NCBI GenBank assembly: GCA_026995045.1
Contig: JALWPK010000209.1
Location: 62,001 to 126,000 of the forward strand
Direction of reading: 5' to 3'
DNA from: Gammaproteobacteria bacterium
GTDB lineage: Bacteria; Pseudomonadota; Gammaproteobacteria; SZUA-229
DNA: 64,000 nt
Below are positions 18,701-28,982 of the stretch, piece by piece (positions within the stretch are counted from its first letter, which is position 1; the number at the start of each line of letters is the position of its first letter). The notes beneath the pieces were generated by a model that saw only the letters and a list, made by a program, of their open reading frames with translations, had not been told where the DNA came from and did not search any database. Both the position numbers and the translations under genes were made by a program.

Positions 18701-21700
18701 GACAGGCCCGAACCCGATATCGTGATGTCAGCCGCTGCACGCAAACTAATATCTTCTCTCGCCTGCAAACTCGACCCGATTGTGTTCGTGGTGGTTTTCC
18801 AGTTCTTGTTCGTCGTTTTTTCCGAAAAACTCAGAAAGTTGTCGTCGAGGCTCAGCTTGATGCTGCGCTTATACTTTTTGTCAAATGTGGCTGTGACTTC
18901 CTTATCGCCAATAATGTTCACACTGGCGCGCCCCTCGCTTTGGGCGGCGGCGCGTTCGGCTTCACTCATGCCGAAGGTGGCGTCGGCGGTGATGTTGTTG
19001 GCGTCGATTTTGCCGGCGACGACGTTGATGTCGCCTTTGGACAGCAGCACGGTGTCGCCACCGGTGTTGAGTTCGGCGTGGCCGAGGCGGGCCTTGTCGA
19101 TGACACTGGTGCTGCCGCTGCGGGTCAGGCCTGCGAAGCCTCTTTTACGGGTTTGGTTGCGGTTGTAGCTGTATTCGATACCGGAGAGGATGTTGACGCC
19201 GTCTTCGCCATAGATGATGGCGTTGCCACCGGTGTTGACTTTGGCGCCTTCCAGTTTGACATGGCCGCTTTTTTTGCCGACCAGTTCGCCCTGTTCACCC
19301 ATTTCGACGTTGACCAGCAGGTGGCCACCGGCGTTGATTTCGGTCGCTTTCAGTGTGGTGTCGTCGGTTTCACGGATGGTGGTTTTGCGGCGGCCGAAGC
19401 TGCGTTTGCGGGTGTGTTGGTAGTAGGTGTATGTCTGGTCATTCACACCGCCGAGGTCGATGTCGCCGGTGGCGTTGAGGATGACATTGCCATCGCCGTT
19501 GTCGTCACCGGCGGCATTGAAGCGGGCGCCCTGGGTACTCAGCCTGCCCTGGCCGCTGGCTTTGTCGCCGGTGGCGTCGATCAGGATGTTGTCGCCGGCG
19601 TCGAGGGTGACCACGCGGTTACTGATGGTTTTGCTGTTGTCGACGGTGCGGCCGATGCGTGAGTTGCTGGCGTCGGTGAGTTTGCGCGCATTGAGTTGTA
19701 CATTGCGGCCGCTGAGCATGATGTTGCGTTCGCTTTGCAGCCCGGTGGCGGAGAGAATGACATCGCCCTGCTCGCTGCTGAGGCTTAAATTGCCGGCTGA
19801 TTGCAGGTTGCCGGTGACGGTGTAGTCGCGGCTGGCGTCGCCGGTTTGTGTCTGCGCGGTAATCTGCGTGTAGTCTTCACTGTCATCGTCATACAACTTG
19901 CGTGTGGTGTAACGAACTGTGGTGCCTTTTTCCCGCCAGCTGATGTCCTTGAATACAATGCCCTGTTTGGCGCTGGCGTATATACCGCCGCGCTCGGCGT
20001 TGCCCTGTGAATCCAGCAGCAGATTGCCTTCGCTGTCGTAGATGGCTTCGTTGCCGCCTGCCTGGTAGCGGCCGGCGATGTCGGTGATTTTGCCGCTGGC
20101 GTTGAGGATGATGTTGTCACCGGCGGTGATGCGGCCGGTATCGAGCGCCTGTTGCCGGCCGGTTGTGGTGGTGACATCGCGCACGGTATTCCAGGCGTTG
20201 GCGCTCACGGTCTGGCTGGTGAGGGTATCGCCCAGTTCACGGGTAAGCCGTTCGTTGCGGATATTGGCGGCGCCGATGCTGATGCTGTTGCCGGCCCGCA
20301 GATTGCCGGTGTTGCTGTAGTCGCCACCGGCCTCGATTTGCATCTGCGTTCCGGCTTCGACCACGCCGGTCAGCAGTTCAGCATTGTTTTGCTGACTGAG
20401 GTTGCTGATATTGCCTTCGGCCTGCTGGTAAACCTCGCCACCGGCGCGCATCACACCCGCCATATTGCCGATGCCGCCGCCGGCGATTTGCACCAGGTTG
20501 TTGCCGGCTTCAATGTTGCCGGTCTGCACGGCGATGGCGTCGCTCGCGTATTCATTCGTGGTCGTCTGTACGCTGGTATCTGTTGCCCGTCCCCATGATG
20601 TGGCTTGCGTCTGTTCCACCCGGGTGGTCGTGCGGCTGCGTGAACGGGTGTAGCTGGTCATGATGATGTCGTTGTTGATGCTGCCCTCAGCCTGCTGGTA
20701 AATGTCTCCGACACTTCGGATGCTGCCGGTGTTGCTGATATCACCGCCGGCAATCTGGGTGAGACCGCCAGCGCCGGCAGTGACTTCGGCCAAATCGCTT
20801 TCCACACGCTGGCTGCTGCTGACGACGGTGGTTGTGGTGGTGGTTTGCACATCGGTGTAATCGTTCCAGCCTGCATCGGGGTCGTCGTCCTCAATGCGTT
20901 GTGTGTCGGTGTGGGTGAAACGGCGGGTTGTTTCGCCATTGTCGACCACTGCCTGCACGCTGCGGTTGATGATGTGGCCGCCCGCCTGCATAAAGCCGCT
21001 GTTGGCGGCGATGATGCGGCTGGCGGTGTTGATGATGTCGCCGGCTTCGGCAATCAGCGAGACATCGCCAGTGACAGCGCCTGAAGCTTCGTCGGTTGTC
21101 GGCGCCCCGCCCTGCAGGATGGCGTAATCGAGATTGATGCTGTTGTTCGCGCGCACCAGCAGGGACTGGCCGGCTTGGAGTTCTGTGCGCTCACTGTTCC
21201 GCTCTGATTCGCCAATCTGGATACTGTCAGCTTCCAGACTCAACACGCTTGCGGCGCTCGCCCTGCCGGCGAATGACAGGGCGTCGCCGGCAAACAGCAG
21301 CGCATCGCCATCCGCTTCGATAACACTGCCCTTGCCGAATTGCGCGCGCTCTTGCGCTATTAAATACAGTTCATCTGCATCGAGTGTCGCCTGCGCGATT
21401 TGTTCGCCCGCATCAGCCGTGTTGATGACAGCCTTGTCCACCTGAATGTTTTTCGCTTCCAGCAGTATCGGCGCTGTCGACAGCAACTGCCCGCCCTGCT
21501 GCACATAGTCGCCGGTGACATTCACCGCCAGGCTTGGCGCGCTGATCGTTGCGCTGAGATAACGCACCTCGCCGTTGGCGTCGACATACCAGTTGCGCTC
21601 GGTGGTGGTGAGTTTGAGGTCGATGGTTTCGATGGTCAGCCTGTTGTTTGACAATAACTGGCCGCTATTGGTAATGCTGTCGGCGCGCAGCAGCAAATCG

Positions 21701-24700
21701 TTGTAGGCCAGAATCCGGCTGCTGTTCTGTTCCGCCAGCTGTTGGTTATCTGCGCGTGTCGCGCCGGGCAGCAACACCACAGGCGCATACACCGCATCGC
21801 CATTGAGCAGGCTCTGCTGCTGGAAAATCACCACCGGCGCCGTGAGTTGTTCGCGTTGCTGCGCATCCGGCATTTGCCCGAAAGCAAGGCCGGTTTCAGT
21901 CATATAGTCAACCGTGTTGTCATAAAGCGCAGCAAGCTGTAGCAACGCTGAACGATCATCGGTGACAAACGGCAACTCGCCACTCTGGCGAATACCGTTG
22001 CTGATGAGTTGCGACAGAAAAACATCGTCGCCGGCCAGTGGCAGTCCCTGTGGCAGGGTATCAGCACCAAGGCCAATGGCTTGCAAGAACTGGTCGCCCA
22101 GTTGTGTCAGATTGGATTGCAGCAAGGGATTATTGTCGCCTGCCTGATTGTAGACATGATACACCGGTCTGTTGGCGCCAGCAGTAAACCATGCTTGTGC
22201 GGCAACGCTATCGAGCAACGTAGCCGTGTCGATTACGCCGCCATCGTGCTGAGACAGTACGAGTTCACTGGCAGCATTATTTTGCACAGGCGCATCAATG
22301 ACGACATCGGCTGCCTCAACGATGCCCGTGTTGTCGAACTGACTGGTGAGAACAATGTCGATATTATCGCGCGCGGTGATCACACCAAACGCATCACCGC
22401 TGTTGCGATTGTTCAGAGCATCACCCGTAACCGCCAGACTCTGCGCCGCCAGTAGCTGACCGCTGTTATCGGCAGTCGCTACGTTCAATACCAGATTACT
22501 GGCGCTGATAACGCCGTCCGCTGCATTGTTCAGCACAGCCGTATCAATTGTTACTGCACCCTGCAAATCACTACCGGCGCTGAGTTGCGACAGGGCCTGC
22601 TGGTTGGCGTCATCAATTGCCTGCAACAACTGCGCTGCCGTGCGCTGCTCACCACGCGCAATGGCGGAGGCGAATTCATCAATCACACTTTGTGGATTGA
22701 TGATAAGAGTATTTTCCGGTTGTTGTTGCTGCGTCAGGTTGAGGGCGCTGATGATGCCGTTGTTATTGACCTCGCCAGTGGCGGTGCCCGGCTGGCTGCC
22801 GCCGATGCTGACCACACCCTCGAGTGAGCTGATGACGCCGTTGTTCTCCAGTAGATCGTCAACCTTCACGGTCAGCGCATCGTCGCTTTGCAACAAACCG
22901 TTATTGATAAACCGGTTGACGCGAAACACATTGTTGCGCAAGTCGCCGGCGATGATTCTATCCTGATTGGTCAGGCTGTACGTATCTATCACCCAGTCGC
23001 CGCCAATATTCTGCGCGGCATTGTTGCTGTGTATATAATTGCCCGCGCCATTGACAATAAAGTCGCCGCCGGTGGTAACGCCACCCTGAATGTTGATGTC
23101 GGCATTTTGCGCCGAGGTCAGCCGCAGTGTCTGACCGGCGTTGATGGCGGCCGCACTGATAATGTCGCCATCACCGGCGGTGACAGAAACATTCCCACTG
23201 CTGGCAATCATTGAAGAAGCATTCAGGTTGGCGTTGATAACCAGGTCGCCATTACCCTGGATGCCTGCCTGCGCAACAAGATTGTCAGCATTAAATGACT
23301 GCCCATCCAATGTGTTGACTGTACAATCCGCTGTGACGCACAACAACGAGAGTGTATTGCCTGCGCTTATATCCCCCGCCAGTGCTGACTGCCCGGCGAG
23401 ATTCCATATCACATCGCCCGCCGCGCTGTTGATGCCTGAGGTCGCCAGGCTGGCGCCAGCAGACTGGGTGCTGATCTGAATATTGCCTGCTGCGCTGATG
23501 GCGTCCGTATTGATATCGCCATTGCGCGCCGTCAGGTTCAGGTCGCCAGCAATATTGACCGCTGCGCTGCTGAATGCATCAGCTGTGATATCTGCGAAGC
23601 CCGCGCTGAGCGATGTAGTCGTAACCTCACCCGAACTATCAACCACCAGTGAATTTGATGCATTTATATTGCCGGCGAGCAATGCCCCTGTTGCAAGCGT
23701 AATGTCACTCTGGCTGTCCAGGTCAAGAACAACAGCATCGCCACCCGTTGCAATATCAATCAAAAATCCTGCATTGATGTTGCCTGCGCGCAGTGTTGCA
23801 GCATCAACAATGGTCGTCATTCCATCAATATTTCCCAGCAGGGCATCCGCCGTGCTGAAAACCGTGACAAAATCCGCAGTGATGTCACCCGTCCTGACCT
23901 CGCCGCTACTGTTGACACCCAATCCTTCAACCGTCGCAATATTGCCAACATTGATATCCGCGGCGCGAATATCAATCAGCAAATCCGCGCTCAGATCGCC
24001 CGCTTGCACATTGCCAGCGCCAGCATTGATAGCCAGTATATTGCCGCTTTGAATGGCAGATGCAGTGTTGATTGCCGTATTGAGAATCAGATTGTTGCCG
24101 CTTGCCGTCACAATAGCGGCATCACTGTTGAGCTGCGCCGCATCAACGGTTAACTGCCCCTGCGAGTTCAGGGCGCAATCTGCCGTGCTGCAATTGATAT
24201 TCACGCTGTTACCCGCAGTGATAGTTGCACTCTGCCCGGCATTGACATCAACAGCATTCACCGTGTTTAGATCTATATCCACTGCAGCTGATGTATTTCC
24301 CTGAACGGTAATATTGCCATTCGCGCTGCTCACATCGATGGACCCGTCGGCGTCGATGTTTCGGTAAACAATATCGCCGTCCGCCGTCAGTATCACATCG
24401 CCTGCGCTGGCCGCCAGACTGCTGTCGACTGATACGCCGACGCCGTTTTCCGTCGCCATAATATAAATCTGGCCGGCATTCATCGCGCCGGCGAGACTGG
24501 CGTCGATGGCGACACTCACCGCATTGTCATTCGATTGGGTTGCATTCAGCGAGCGGTTTTGTGGCTGCGCGGCGTCGAAATTCAACACGCCGGTTCCCAG
24601 CAGCGCCTGCAGCCGGCCTTTGCCGGTATTGAGCGGGCCATCTACTGCAAGACTGCGGGTAAACAGGGTGACAATATCCACTGCACCGGCATCCAGCCCA

Positions 24701-25332
24701 CCGGGGCCAATCACGATATCGGCCACGCTGTTGATGCTGATGGTCAGGCTGTCGAGCGTGTCGCCCACCGATAGTGTGTCGGCTGTTGACAGAATCACTT
24801 CCGACAGATTGCCGGCGTCACCCGCTGCGGTAGGGGTGCGGATGAAACCGCAACCGTCACAGGTGATGCCGTTGGGGTTGGCCAGAATATAGCTGGCGTC
24901 ATCACCGAGTATTTCGGTCACACCCAGCAGATTGCTGCGCGCAGTGCTGGTGACTTCGTTAAGAATAATACTGGCGGATGCGCCGTTGAAATTGCTGTTG
25001 GCGGGAATTGCGCCGGCGGCAGTAGCAGTGGATGCTCCGCCCTGTAGTGAGTTGTTGATAACCACGCCAGCGGTATCAACATTAAATGTTTGAAAGGTGT
25101 TGTGTGATACGCCTGCTGGTGTCGGCGCAACAATATTAACAACCGGAACCGAATTGGACATTGTGACAGAAGCACTGCCTGTGTCCGGCACAACGTCAGC
25201 AAAGACGGGAAAGCACAACGTAAGCGACAGGCTGCCAGGCAGCAACGCAAGAATGCGAAAACCAGAGTGCCTGTTAAATAAATTCTGTCGGGTTCGATGT
25301 TGCCTGTCGGCGCTCATGGCATCCCTGCTCAT
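15718..25332 (-). CDS. TpsA-type filamentous hemagglutinin-like exoprotein with C-terminal alpha/beta-hydrolase-like domain
   Basis: 3204 aa; N-terminal TPS domain (VVNIVAPTPAGVSHNTFQTFNVDTAGVVINNS, YILANPNGITCDGCGFI); long hemagglutinin repeat region; C-terminal NIVAHSQGG. Confidence 0.93.
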   Translation of the reverse strand: MSRDAMSADRQHRTRQNLFNRHSGFRILALLPGSLSLTLCFPVFADVVPDTGSASVTMSNSVPVVNIVAPTPAGVSHNTFQTFNVDTAGVVINNSLQGGASTATAAGAIPANSNFNGASASIILNEVTSTARSNLLGVTEILGDDASYILANPNGITCDGCGFIRTPTAAGDAGNLSEVILSTADTLSVGDTLDSLTISINSVADIVIGPGGLDAGAVDIVTLFTRSLAVDGPLNTGKGRLQALLGTGVLNFDAAQPQNRSLNATQSNDNAVSVAIDASLAGAMNAGQIYIMATENGVGVSVDSSLAASAGDVILTADGDIVYRNIDADGSIDVSSANGNITVQGNTSAAVDIDLNTVNAVDVNAGQSATITAGNSVNINCSTADCALNSQGQLTVDAAQLNSDAAIVTASGNNLILNTAINTASAIQSGNILAINAGAGNVQAGDLSADLLIDIRAADINVGNIATVEGLGVNSSGEVRTGDITADFVTVFSTADALLGNIDGMTTIVDAATLRAGNINAGFLIDIATGGDAVVLDLDSQSDITLATGALLAGNINASNSLVVDSSGEVTTTSLSAGFADITADAFSSAAVNIAGDLNLTARNGDINTDAISAAGNIQISTQSAGASLATSGINSAAGDVIWNLAGQSALAGDISAGNTLSLLCVTADCTVNTLDGQSFNADNLVAQAGIQGNGDLVINANLNASSMIASSGNVSVTAGDGDIISAAAINAGQTLRLTSAQNADINIQGGVTTGGDFIVNGAGNYIHSNNAAQNIGGDWVIDTYSLTNQDRIIAGDLRNNVFRVNRFINNGLLQSDDALTVKVDDLLENNGVISSLEGVVSIGGSQPGTATGEVNNNGIISALNLTQQQQPENTLIINPQSVIDEFASAIARGEQRTAAQLLQAIDDANQQALSQLSAGSDLQGAVTIDTAVLNNAADGVISASNLVLNVATADNSGQLLAAQSLAVTGDALNNRNSGDAFGVITARDNIDIVLTSQFDNTGIVEAADVVIDAPVQNNAASELVLSQHDGGVIDTATLLDSVAAQAWFTAGANRPVYHVYNQAGDNNPLLQSNLTQLGDQFLQAIGLGADTLPQGLPLAGDDVFLSQLISNGIRQSGELPFVTDDRSALLQLAALYDNTVDYMTETGLAFGQMPDAQQREQLTAPVVIFQQQSLLNGDAVYAPVVLLPGATRADNQQLAEQNSSRILAYNDLLLRADSITNSGQLLSNNRLTIETIDLKLTTTERNWYVDANGEVRYLSATISAPSLAVNVTGDYVQQGGQLLSTAPILLEAKNIQVDKAVINTADAGEQIAQATLDADELYLIAQERAQFGKGSVIEADGDALLFAGDALSFAGRASAASVLSLEADSIQIGESERNSERTELQAGQSLLVRANNSINLDYAILQGGAPTTDEASGAVTGDVSLIAEAGDIINTASRIIAANSGFMQAGGHIINRSVQAVVDNGETTRRFTHTDTQRIEDDDPDAGWNDYTDVQTTTTTTVVSSSQRVESDLAEVTAGAGGLTQIAGGDISNTGSIRSVGDIYQQAEGSINNDIIMTSYTRSRSRTTTRVEQTQATSWGRATDTSVQTTTNEYASDAIAVQTGNIEAGNNLVQIAGGGIGNMAGVMRAGGEVYQQAEGNISNLSQQNNAELLTGVVEAGTQMQIEAGGDYSNTGNLRAGNSISIGAANIRNERLTRELGDTLTSQTVSANAWNTVRDVTTTTGRQQALDTGRITAGDNIILNASGKITDIAGRYQAGGNEAIYDSEGNLLLDSQGNAERGGIYASAKQGIVFKDISWREKGTTVRYTTRKLYDDDSEDYTQITAQTQTGDASRDYTVTGNLQSAGNLSLSSEQGDVILSATGLQSERNIMLSGRNVQLNARKLTDASNSRIGRTVDNSKTISNRVVTLDAGDNILIDATGDKASGQGRLSTQGARFNAAGDDNGDGNVILNATGDIDLGGVNDQTYTYYQHTRKRSFGRRKTTIRETDDTTLKATEINAGGHLLVNVEMGEQGELVGKKSGHVKLEGAKVNTGGNAIIYGEDGVNILSGIEYSYNRNQTRKRGFAGLTRSGSTSVIDKARLGHAELNTGGDTVLLSKGDINVVAGKIDANNITADATFGMSEAERAAAQSEGRASVNIIGDKEVTATFDKKYKRSIKLSLDDNFLSFSEKTTNKNWKTTTNTIGSSLQAREDISLRAAADITISGSGLSAANDIKLDAGRDVNMLAALNSQQDREQNTRERVGVEVKSSSNSVDAFAGREQLTVTGRTDSTSIMATGLQAGNDITIKAGGDITQSGSDVAALNGINYTAAGNIRLDVTTVTQQQQSDEVLRRDGLSSSFVYDYASAREAVRNAGEGDNAISRVSSTLQAVDSVNNFVSGPSANLFAGTTTSRSSQTTTTDKVRGSSVQAGGSVNLNAGKDIDIAASAVIADLDINLDAENIDIRAEQTVSSQSARSRFDQDGATMTGQRGSASVGVMTSFNRQQSTVSGATTQSSLLSAGRNAQFTARTDIRVSSSDINVENDTTFDAGNDVLIHAAAVESSLNQKGNSGGAGTGIVVTGSGSGGAAVGVYVSGNAGRNRLERTGVEYRNSQVTTGNRLTIISGGDTTLKGANAEAEQVALDIGGDLTIASVQDTGNVSGEQQDISARVVGGAGASVSASVGKGSTSGSKAWVNQQTALIARDRLEGSVAGHTQLDGAVLASQTGNMEMETGSFGYSDISDIEQERRSYLNVGISSSDSQTAGAIQQQNNRDTGLPVASGQSSGGTGVTVSGNRSTIDRAQINRATLGGGSMIVRDDQPGDASSVAGINRDLDQAQQITRDESSDTQIYASDSAINAVQNPGQTAASWLQGLDNYAIGSLEMYQFMGKAGDLAAQEADTPFESIMASLASGMVDATNLMGTVTFGLAPTVDNHGGTASQVAALAVGDQQFRRIKVQLENDPKTSEVQLAQIEQDTEVALLNQGETVSTNGMLNTFEEAVRNAAMQSNSEEFVLAYNPTHGVVGDVFESAWDYFIGDWLPSGNARDLNQFYSKNIDKNISFNIVAHSQGGLLNLRAIDGLDFSNKGNITTGTVLFSGAPMDSQVFYETMTQAGFSLEDAISGERRVVFQTNRTNRTGLAGTVVVDSISELLGGNYNYGDNSGFWSSVFSLGSLFSESESPHSNYLCRGAICGGRNIPALDAYRSSEGYIESTVIEYQAQDEEE

Positions 25333-25416
25333 TGGAAAACGACTGAAAAAATTCTAGCAAACTACCACACGGTTTGCATACACATACTGACTAACGGTCT
25401 GACCGTAAATCACTTG

Positions 25417-27183
25417 CTACCAGAACTTCCAGCCCAGCCGGAACATCACCACTGCGCTATCCTTACTGATAAATGCTGGTGCAGAAAGCGCCTTGCCAAT
25501 AGACAGGCTCCAGTCCAGCCGCTGATCATACGGCAAGCCAATCTGCTGCTGCGCCGCCAGCGTAATACCAGACAAGGTGGCGCTACCCGCTCCCGTATTG
25601 TTGATATTGTTGTTGCGCACCCGCACGGTTCCCGCATCCAGGCCAACGGACAAACGCAAGCCGCGCAAACCGGCGCTTTCAAACCGGGGACGCCAGTGAA
25701 TATCGTTTTTCAGATAAAGACCGCTGTCGCCGGACGCCGGGCTGTCGCGAAAGCCGCGCACACTGCCCAGGTTGCCGATGGCGATTTGCTCGGAGCCAAA
25801 CAGCGGATCACGGCTGACCTGCCCCGCCAGAGCGCCGCTGTATTGCAGCTGCTGGTCGCGCCATGTAAACGAATGCATCAGGCTTGCGTTCCACGCCAGT
25901 TTTTCAAACTGTGCGCGCGGTACGTCATCACTCGCCAGCGGGTCATCGAGTAATGCGCCCAGCACCGACAGACCACGTGAATAGCTCATTTGCGCCGTCC
26001 AGCTGCCCGCCTCCCGCCTGGCGACATGCTGCAGCTGAATATCCGCCACCACCAGTTTACGTGTGCCGGTTTGCAACAGCACATCCTGCAACAGGGTTTC
26101 CGTGTCTTTCATGTTCAGCACCAGCCCGGCTGTGGTTTTGCTGCTCTTGTCACGATGGATGACGCGCGAGATATTCAGGCTGTCTGTTTGCGAGTTTCCC
26201 TGCGTCACAAAAACAATGTTGCCGCCGCGGCTGGTGGTTTGATATTGCGACTGGCTCAGACTGACGGTGTACAACCAGTAGCCATAGGGGATGGACAGAT
26301 TCAGGCTGTAACTGCTGTTGCTGCTTTCAGCCTTGCCTTCTGTGGATTCACTGATATTGAGCGAAATACTGTCATTCAATGATAACAGATTGTCGCTCTC
26401 CAGCATCAGGCTGCCACGCTGCTCGCCGGTGGATTGCGAGCCGTGGTTGTCATACGACAGACTCAGCCGGTAGGGATTGTGAGGAAGATTGTTTATCAGC
26501 AGGCGGCTGTATCCTGCGCGCTGTTCAACCGGTTCAATTTTCATGGTGGCGCGACTGGAAGCCAGCCGGTTGATCTGATCCATACCCTGCTCGATATCAC
26601 GCAGGTAGATACTTTCTTCAAGCATGCCGGGAAAAGCGGTAGCCGCCTGCATGCGGTCTGACAGGCCATTTAGATTCAATCGCACACTGTCCAGCTTGCC
26701 TTCGCGAATCACATAACGCAGCGTTCCACTCTTGATATTCTGCCCTGGCTTGAGATAGGCGCGCGCCATGATCCAGCCACTTTCGATATAGAACCGTTCA
26801 ATCTTGCTGCGCAATGTGTCGATATCCGCCAGCGTCATGCATCGCCCCAGCCAATCCTGCTGCAAGGCGATGCGTTCTTCTTCCAGCATATTATCAGCGC
26901 CCTCGAAAACAATCTGTTTGATATCAAAACAGACATCGCTGGCGGGCAAGGCTGGTGCGGGCGGCCTGCTTTCGGGAATTTCAATGGGCGTCAACGAACG
27001 CTCCAGCTCGCGCAGCAAGCGTTCACGCTCCTGCATCCTGAGTTGCTGCTGTTGTTCGCGCAACTGTTGCTCGTTGAGAAGAAAGCCGGTTTCTTCCGGG
27101 GTTGCGGCCTGCAAGGAAAGCGCAGGCAGCAATACAAAGACAGCGCAGGCCAGCTGCTGGATTCGAATATTGACTACGTCCAT
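25417..27183 (-). CDS. TpsB-type outer membrane transporter (ShlB/FhaC/HecB family)
   Basis: 588 aa; POTRA-like N-terminus, barrel with GNLGSVRGFRDSPASGDSGLYLKND, C-terminal FRLGWKFW; directly upstream of tpsA. Confidence 0.93.
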   Translation of the reverse strand: MDVVNIRIQQLACAVFVLLPALSLQAATPEETGFLLNEQQLREQQQQLRMQERERLLRELERSLTPIEIPESRPPAPALPASDVCFDIKQIVFEGADNMLEEERIALQQDWLGRCMTLADIDTLRSKIERFYIESGWIMARAYLKPGQNIKSGTLRYVIREGKLDSVRLNLNGLSDRMQAATAFPGMLEESIYLRDIEQGMDQINRLASSRATMKIEPVEQRAGYSRLLINNLPHNPYRLSLSYDNHGSQSTGEQRGSLMLESDNLLSLNDSISLNISESTEGKAESSNSSYSLNLSIPYGYWLYTVSLSQSQYQTTSRGGNIVFVTQGNSQTDSLNISRVIHRDKSSKTTAGLVLNMKDTETLLQDVLLQTGTRKLVVADIQLQHVARREAGSWTAQMSYSRGLSVLGALLDDPLASDDVPRAQFEKLAWNASLMHSFTWRDQQLQYSGALAGQVSRDPLFGSEQIAIGNLGSVRGFRDSPASGDSGLYLKNDIHWRPRFESAGLRGLRLSVGLDAGTVRVRNNNINNTGAGSATLSGITLAAQQQIGLPYDQRLDWSLSIGKALSAPAFISKDSAVVMFRLGWKFW

Positions 27184-27352
27184 ATATTCGAAGCATCACT
27201 ATTAAAATATTACGCGGAAGCATAGATGGTTTTTTTGCCAGACGCAAAGACAGCACGGATGATAATATTTATTGCATACGCAAGGTTGACAAGCGGTGAT
27301 TTTCAACCAGAATCCCCTGCATCATTTGGCGCACATTCAATCATCAGGGTCG

Positions 27353-27931
27353 ATGTTCAAATACGTTCTCATTATCAGCTTGCTGTCCGGCGGCAGCGCA
27401 ATCGCAGGAGGCGGCTTGTATTACAGCGTCGGTGGCGCATCGCAACAACTACACAACAGCACACAGATTACAACCAGCCTGACTTCTCCGGCCAGCGTCA
27501 GCAGTAGTCGTGACGCATCCCGCTTCAACTACACCGACACTGTGCTGCAACTGGGCTACAAGGCCAGACGCCGTCTGACCGACCGGTTTTATCTTGCGCC
27601 TGAATTTCAGCTATCAAGGCTCGGTGGCGAACTACAATATGCAACCCGCCTGCGCGCAGGCAGCGACATGCATGACTTTTCATGGAATGTCAGCGCCGGC
27701 ATTGCCCGAACAGACATGTTCAACGCCAATCTTCTGCTCTACAGCATCGGCATGGAATGGTCGATTTCAACGAAAATTGGCGTCTATACCGAATGGCAGC
27801 AGTTTCAGACGATTCGCGAGCAGACCCAAAGCAGCGGCGGTTTTGGTTCGCAAACGATTACCACCACAACCGACACCCGGCGCGAGCTGTCACAGCTACT
27901 GCTGGGTGTCCGCTTTTACCTCCACGAATAA
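27353..27931 (+). CDS. Outer-membrane beta-barrel-like protein
   Basis: Signal peptide MFKYVLIISLLSGGSAIAGG; alternating amphipathic segments; C-terminal LLLGVRFYLHE. ORF track starts at 27296. Confidence 0.65.
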   Translation: MFKYVLIISLLSGGSAIAGGGLYYSVGGASQQLHNSTQITTSLTSPASVSSSRDASRFNYTDTVLQLGYKARRRLTDRFYLAPEFQLSRLGGELQYATRLRAGSDMHDFSWNVSAGIARTDMFNANLLLYSIGMEWSISTKIGVYTEWQQFQTIREQTQSSGGFGSQTITTTTDTRRELSQLLLGVRFYLHE

Positions 27932-27943
27932 AGGAATGGCATC

Positions 27944-28909
27944 ATGCGCGCCTGTCACTGGCTCATTCTCGCCCTGCTGCTGACCAATGCAGCCAGCCTC
28001 TATCAGCTGGCGCACCGCACACAGCCAGAGCAACCCGCCAGCAACACAACCACTTCGACACCGCAAGCTGTCAAGGCCACAACAGCGCCCGCAGTACAGC
28101 AACCTGACACGGCGGACAAGTTTGGGCCAATTATTGCGCGCGCCAATGGCAAGCCGGTCAGGCAATTCGAACTGCTGCCCTATTTGCACGCCATCATGCC
28201 GGCTGATGATATCGGTAAACTGGCGCGCTACGATGACATACCTGCACGTTATATAGAAGAGGCCGTCAGGCAATATGCAGTGGACAGCCACATAGAGGAT
28301 ATCGCACAGCGTCAGGGCATGGCTGATGACATCCGTCTGCTTGCAACCAGGCAGTACGCCGGGCGCCAACTGATTCGTCAGCAGTATCTCAACTCCATTC
28401 GCAAACAACTGGTGAGCGAACAACAGATTCAACAACAGTATAACGAAATGGCCGAACAACTAAGGCAGCAAACCGAGACCCATGCCCGGCACATTCTGCT
28501 GGCGACAAAAAAGGAAGCCAATATTATCAGGCGCGCGCTCGACGAGAAAAAACACAGCTTTGATGAACTGGCCAAACTGTTTTCACTGGATGGCGCCACC
28601 AGCTACAAGGGCGGCGACCTGGACTATCACATAAGCGGTCAGCTGAACCCGGCATTTGAACGCGAGATTGCAAAACTGCCTTTGCATACCTGGTCCCAGC
28701 CTTTCCAGACTCCGCTCGGCTGGCACATCGCTGTGGTTGAAGACCGGCGCGCGGCAAAGGTGATGCCTTATGAGCAGGCCAAGCCAATTCTGCGCAAGCA
28801 ACTGGAGCAGCAGGCGGTTGACCAGTATTTACAAAAACTGACGCAACAGGTGGGCATTAAATGGCAAACGATGGGCGGAAAAACCGCTCCAACGCCACTA
28901 GCTGACTGA
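27944..28909 (+). CDS. Parvulin-type peptidyl-prolyl cis-trans isomerase, membrane anchored/exported
   Basis: N-terminal hydrophobic segment; THARHILLATKKEA...FDELAKLFSLDGATSYKGGDLDYHISGQLNPAFEREIAKLPLHTWSQPFQTPLGWHIAVVEDRR. Confidence 0.88.
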   Translation: MRACHWLILALLLTNAASLYQLAHRTQPEQPASNTTTSTPQAVKATTAPAVQQPDTADKFGPIIARANGKPVRQFELLPYLHAIMPADDIGKLARYDDIPARYIEEAVRQYAVDSHIEDIAQRQGMADDIRLLATRQYAGRQLIRQQYLNSIRKQLVSEQQIQQQYNEMAEQLRQQTETHARHILLATKKEANIIRRALDEKKHSFDELAKLFSLDGATSYKGGDLDYHISGQLNPAFEREIAKLPLHTWSQPFQTPLGWHIAVVEDRRAAKVMPYEQAKPILRKQLEQQAVDQYLQKLTQQVGIKWQTMGGKTAPTPLAD

Positions 28910-28982
28910 AACTTATGTATTAAAACAATTTTAATTGTATTAGTGTTATCTTATGTTTCAATATTCACCCATTCCTTGACTT

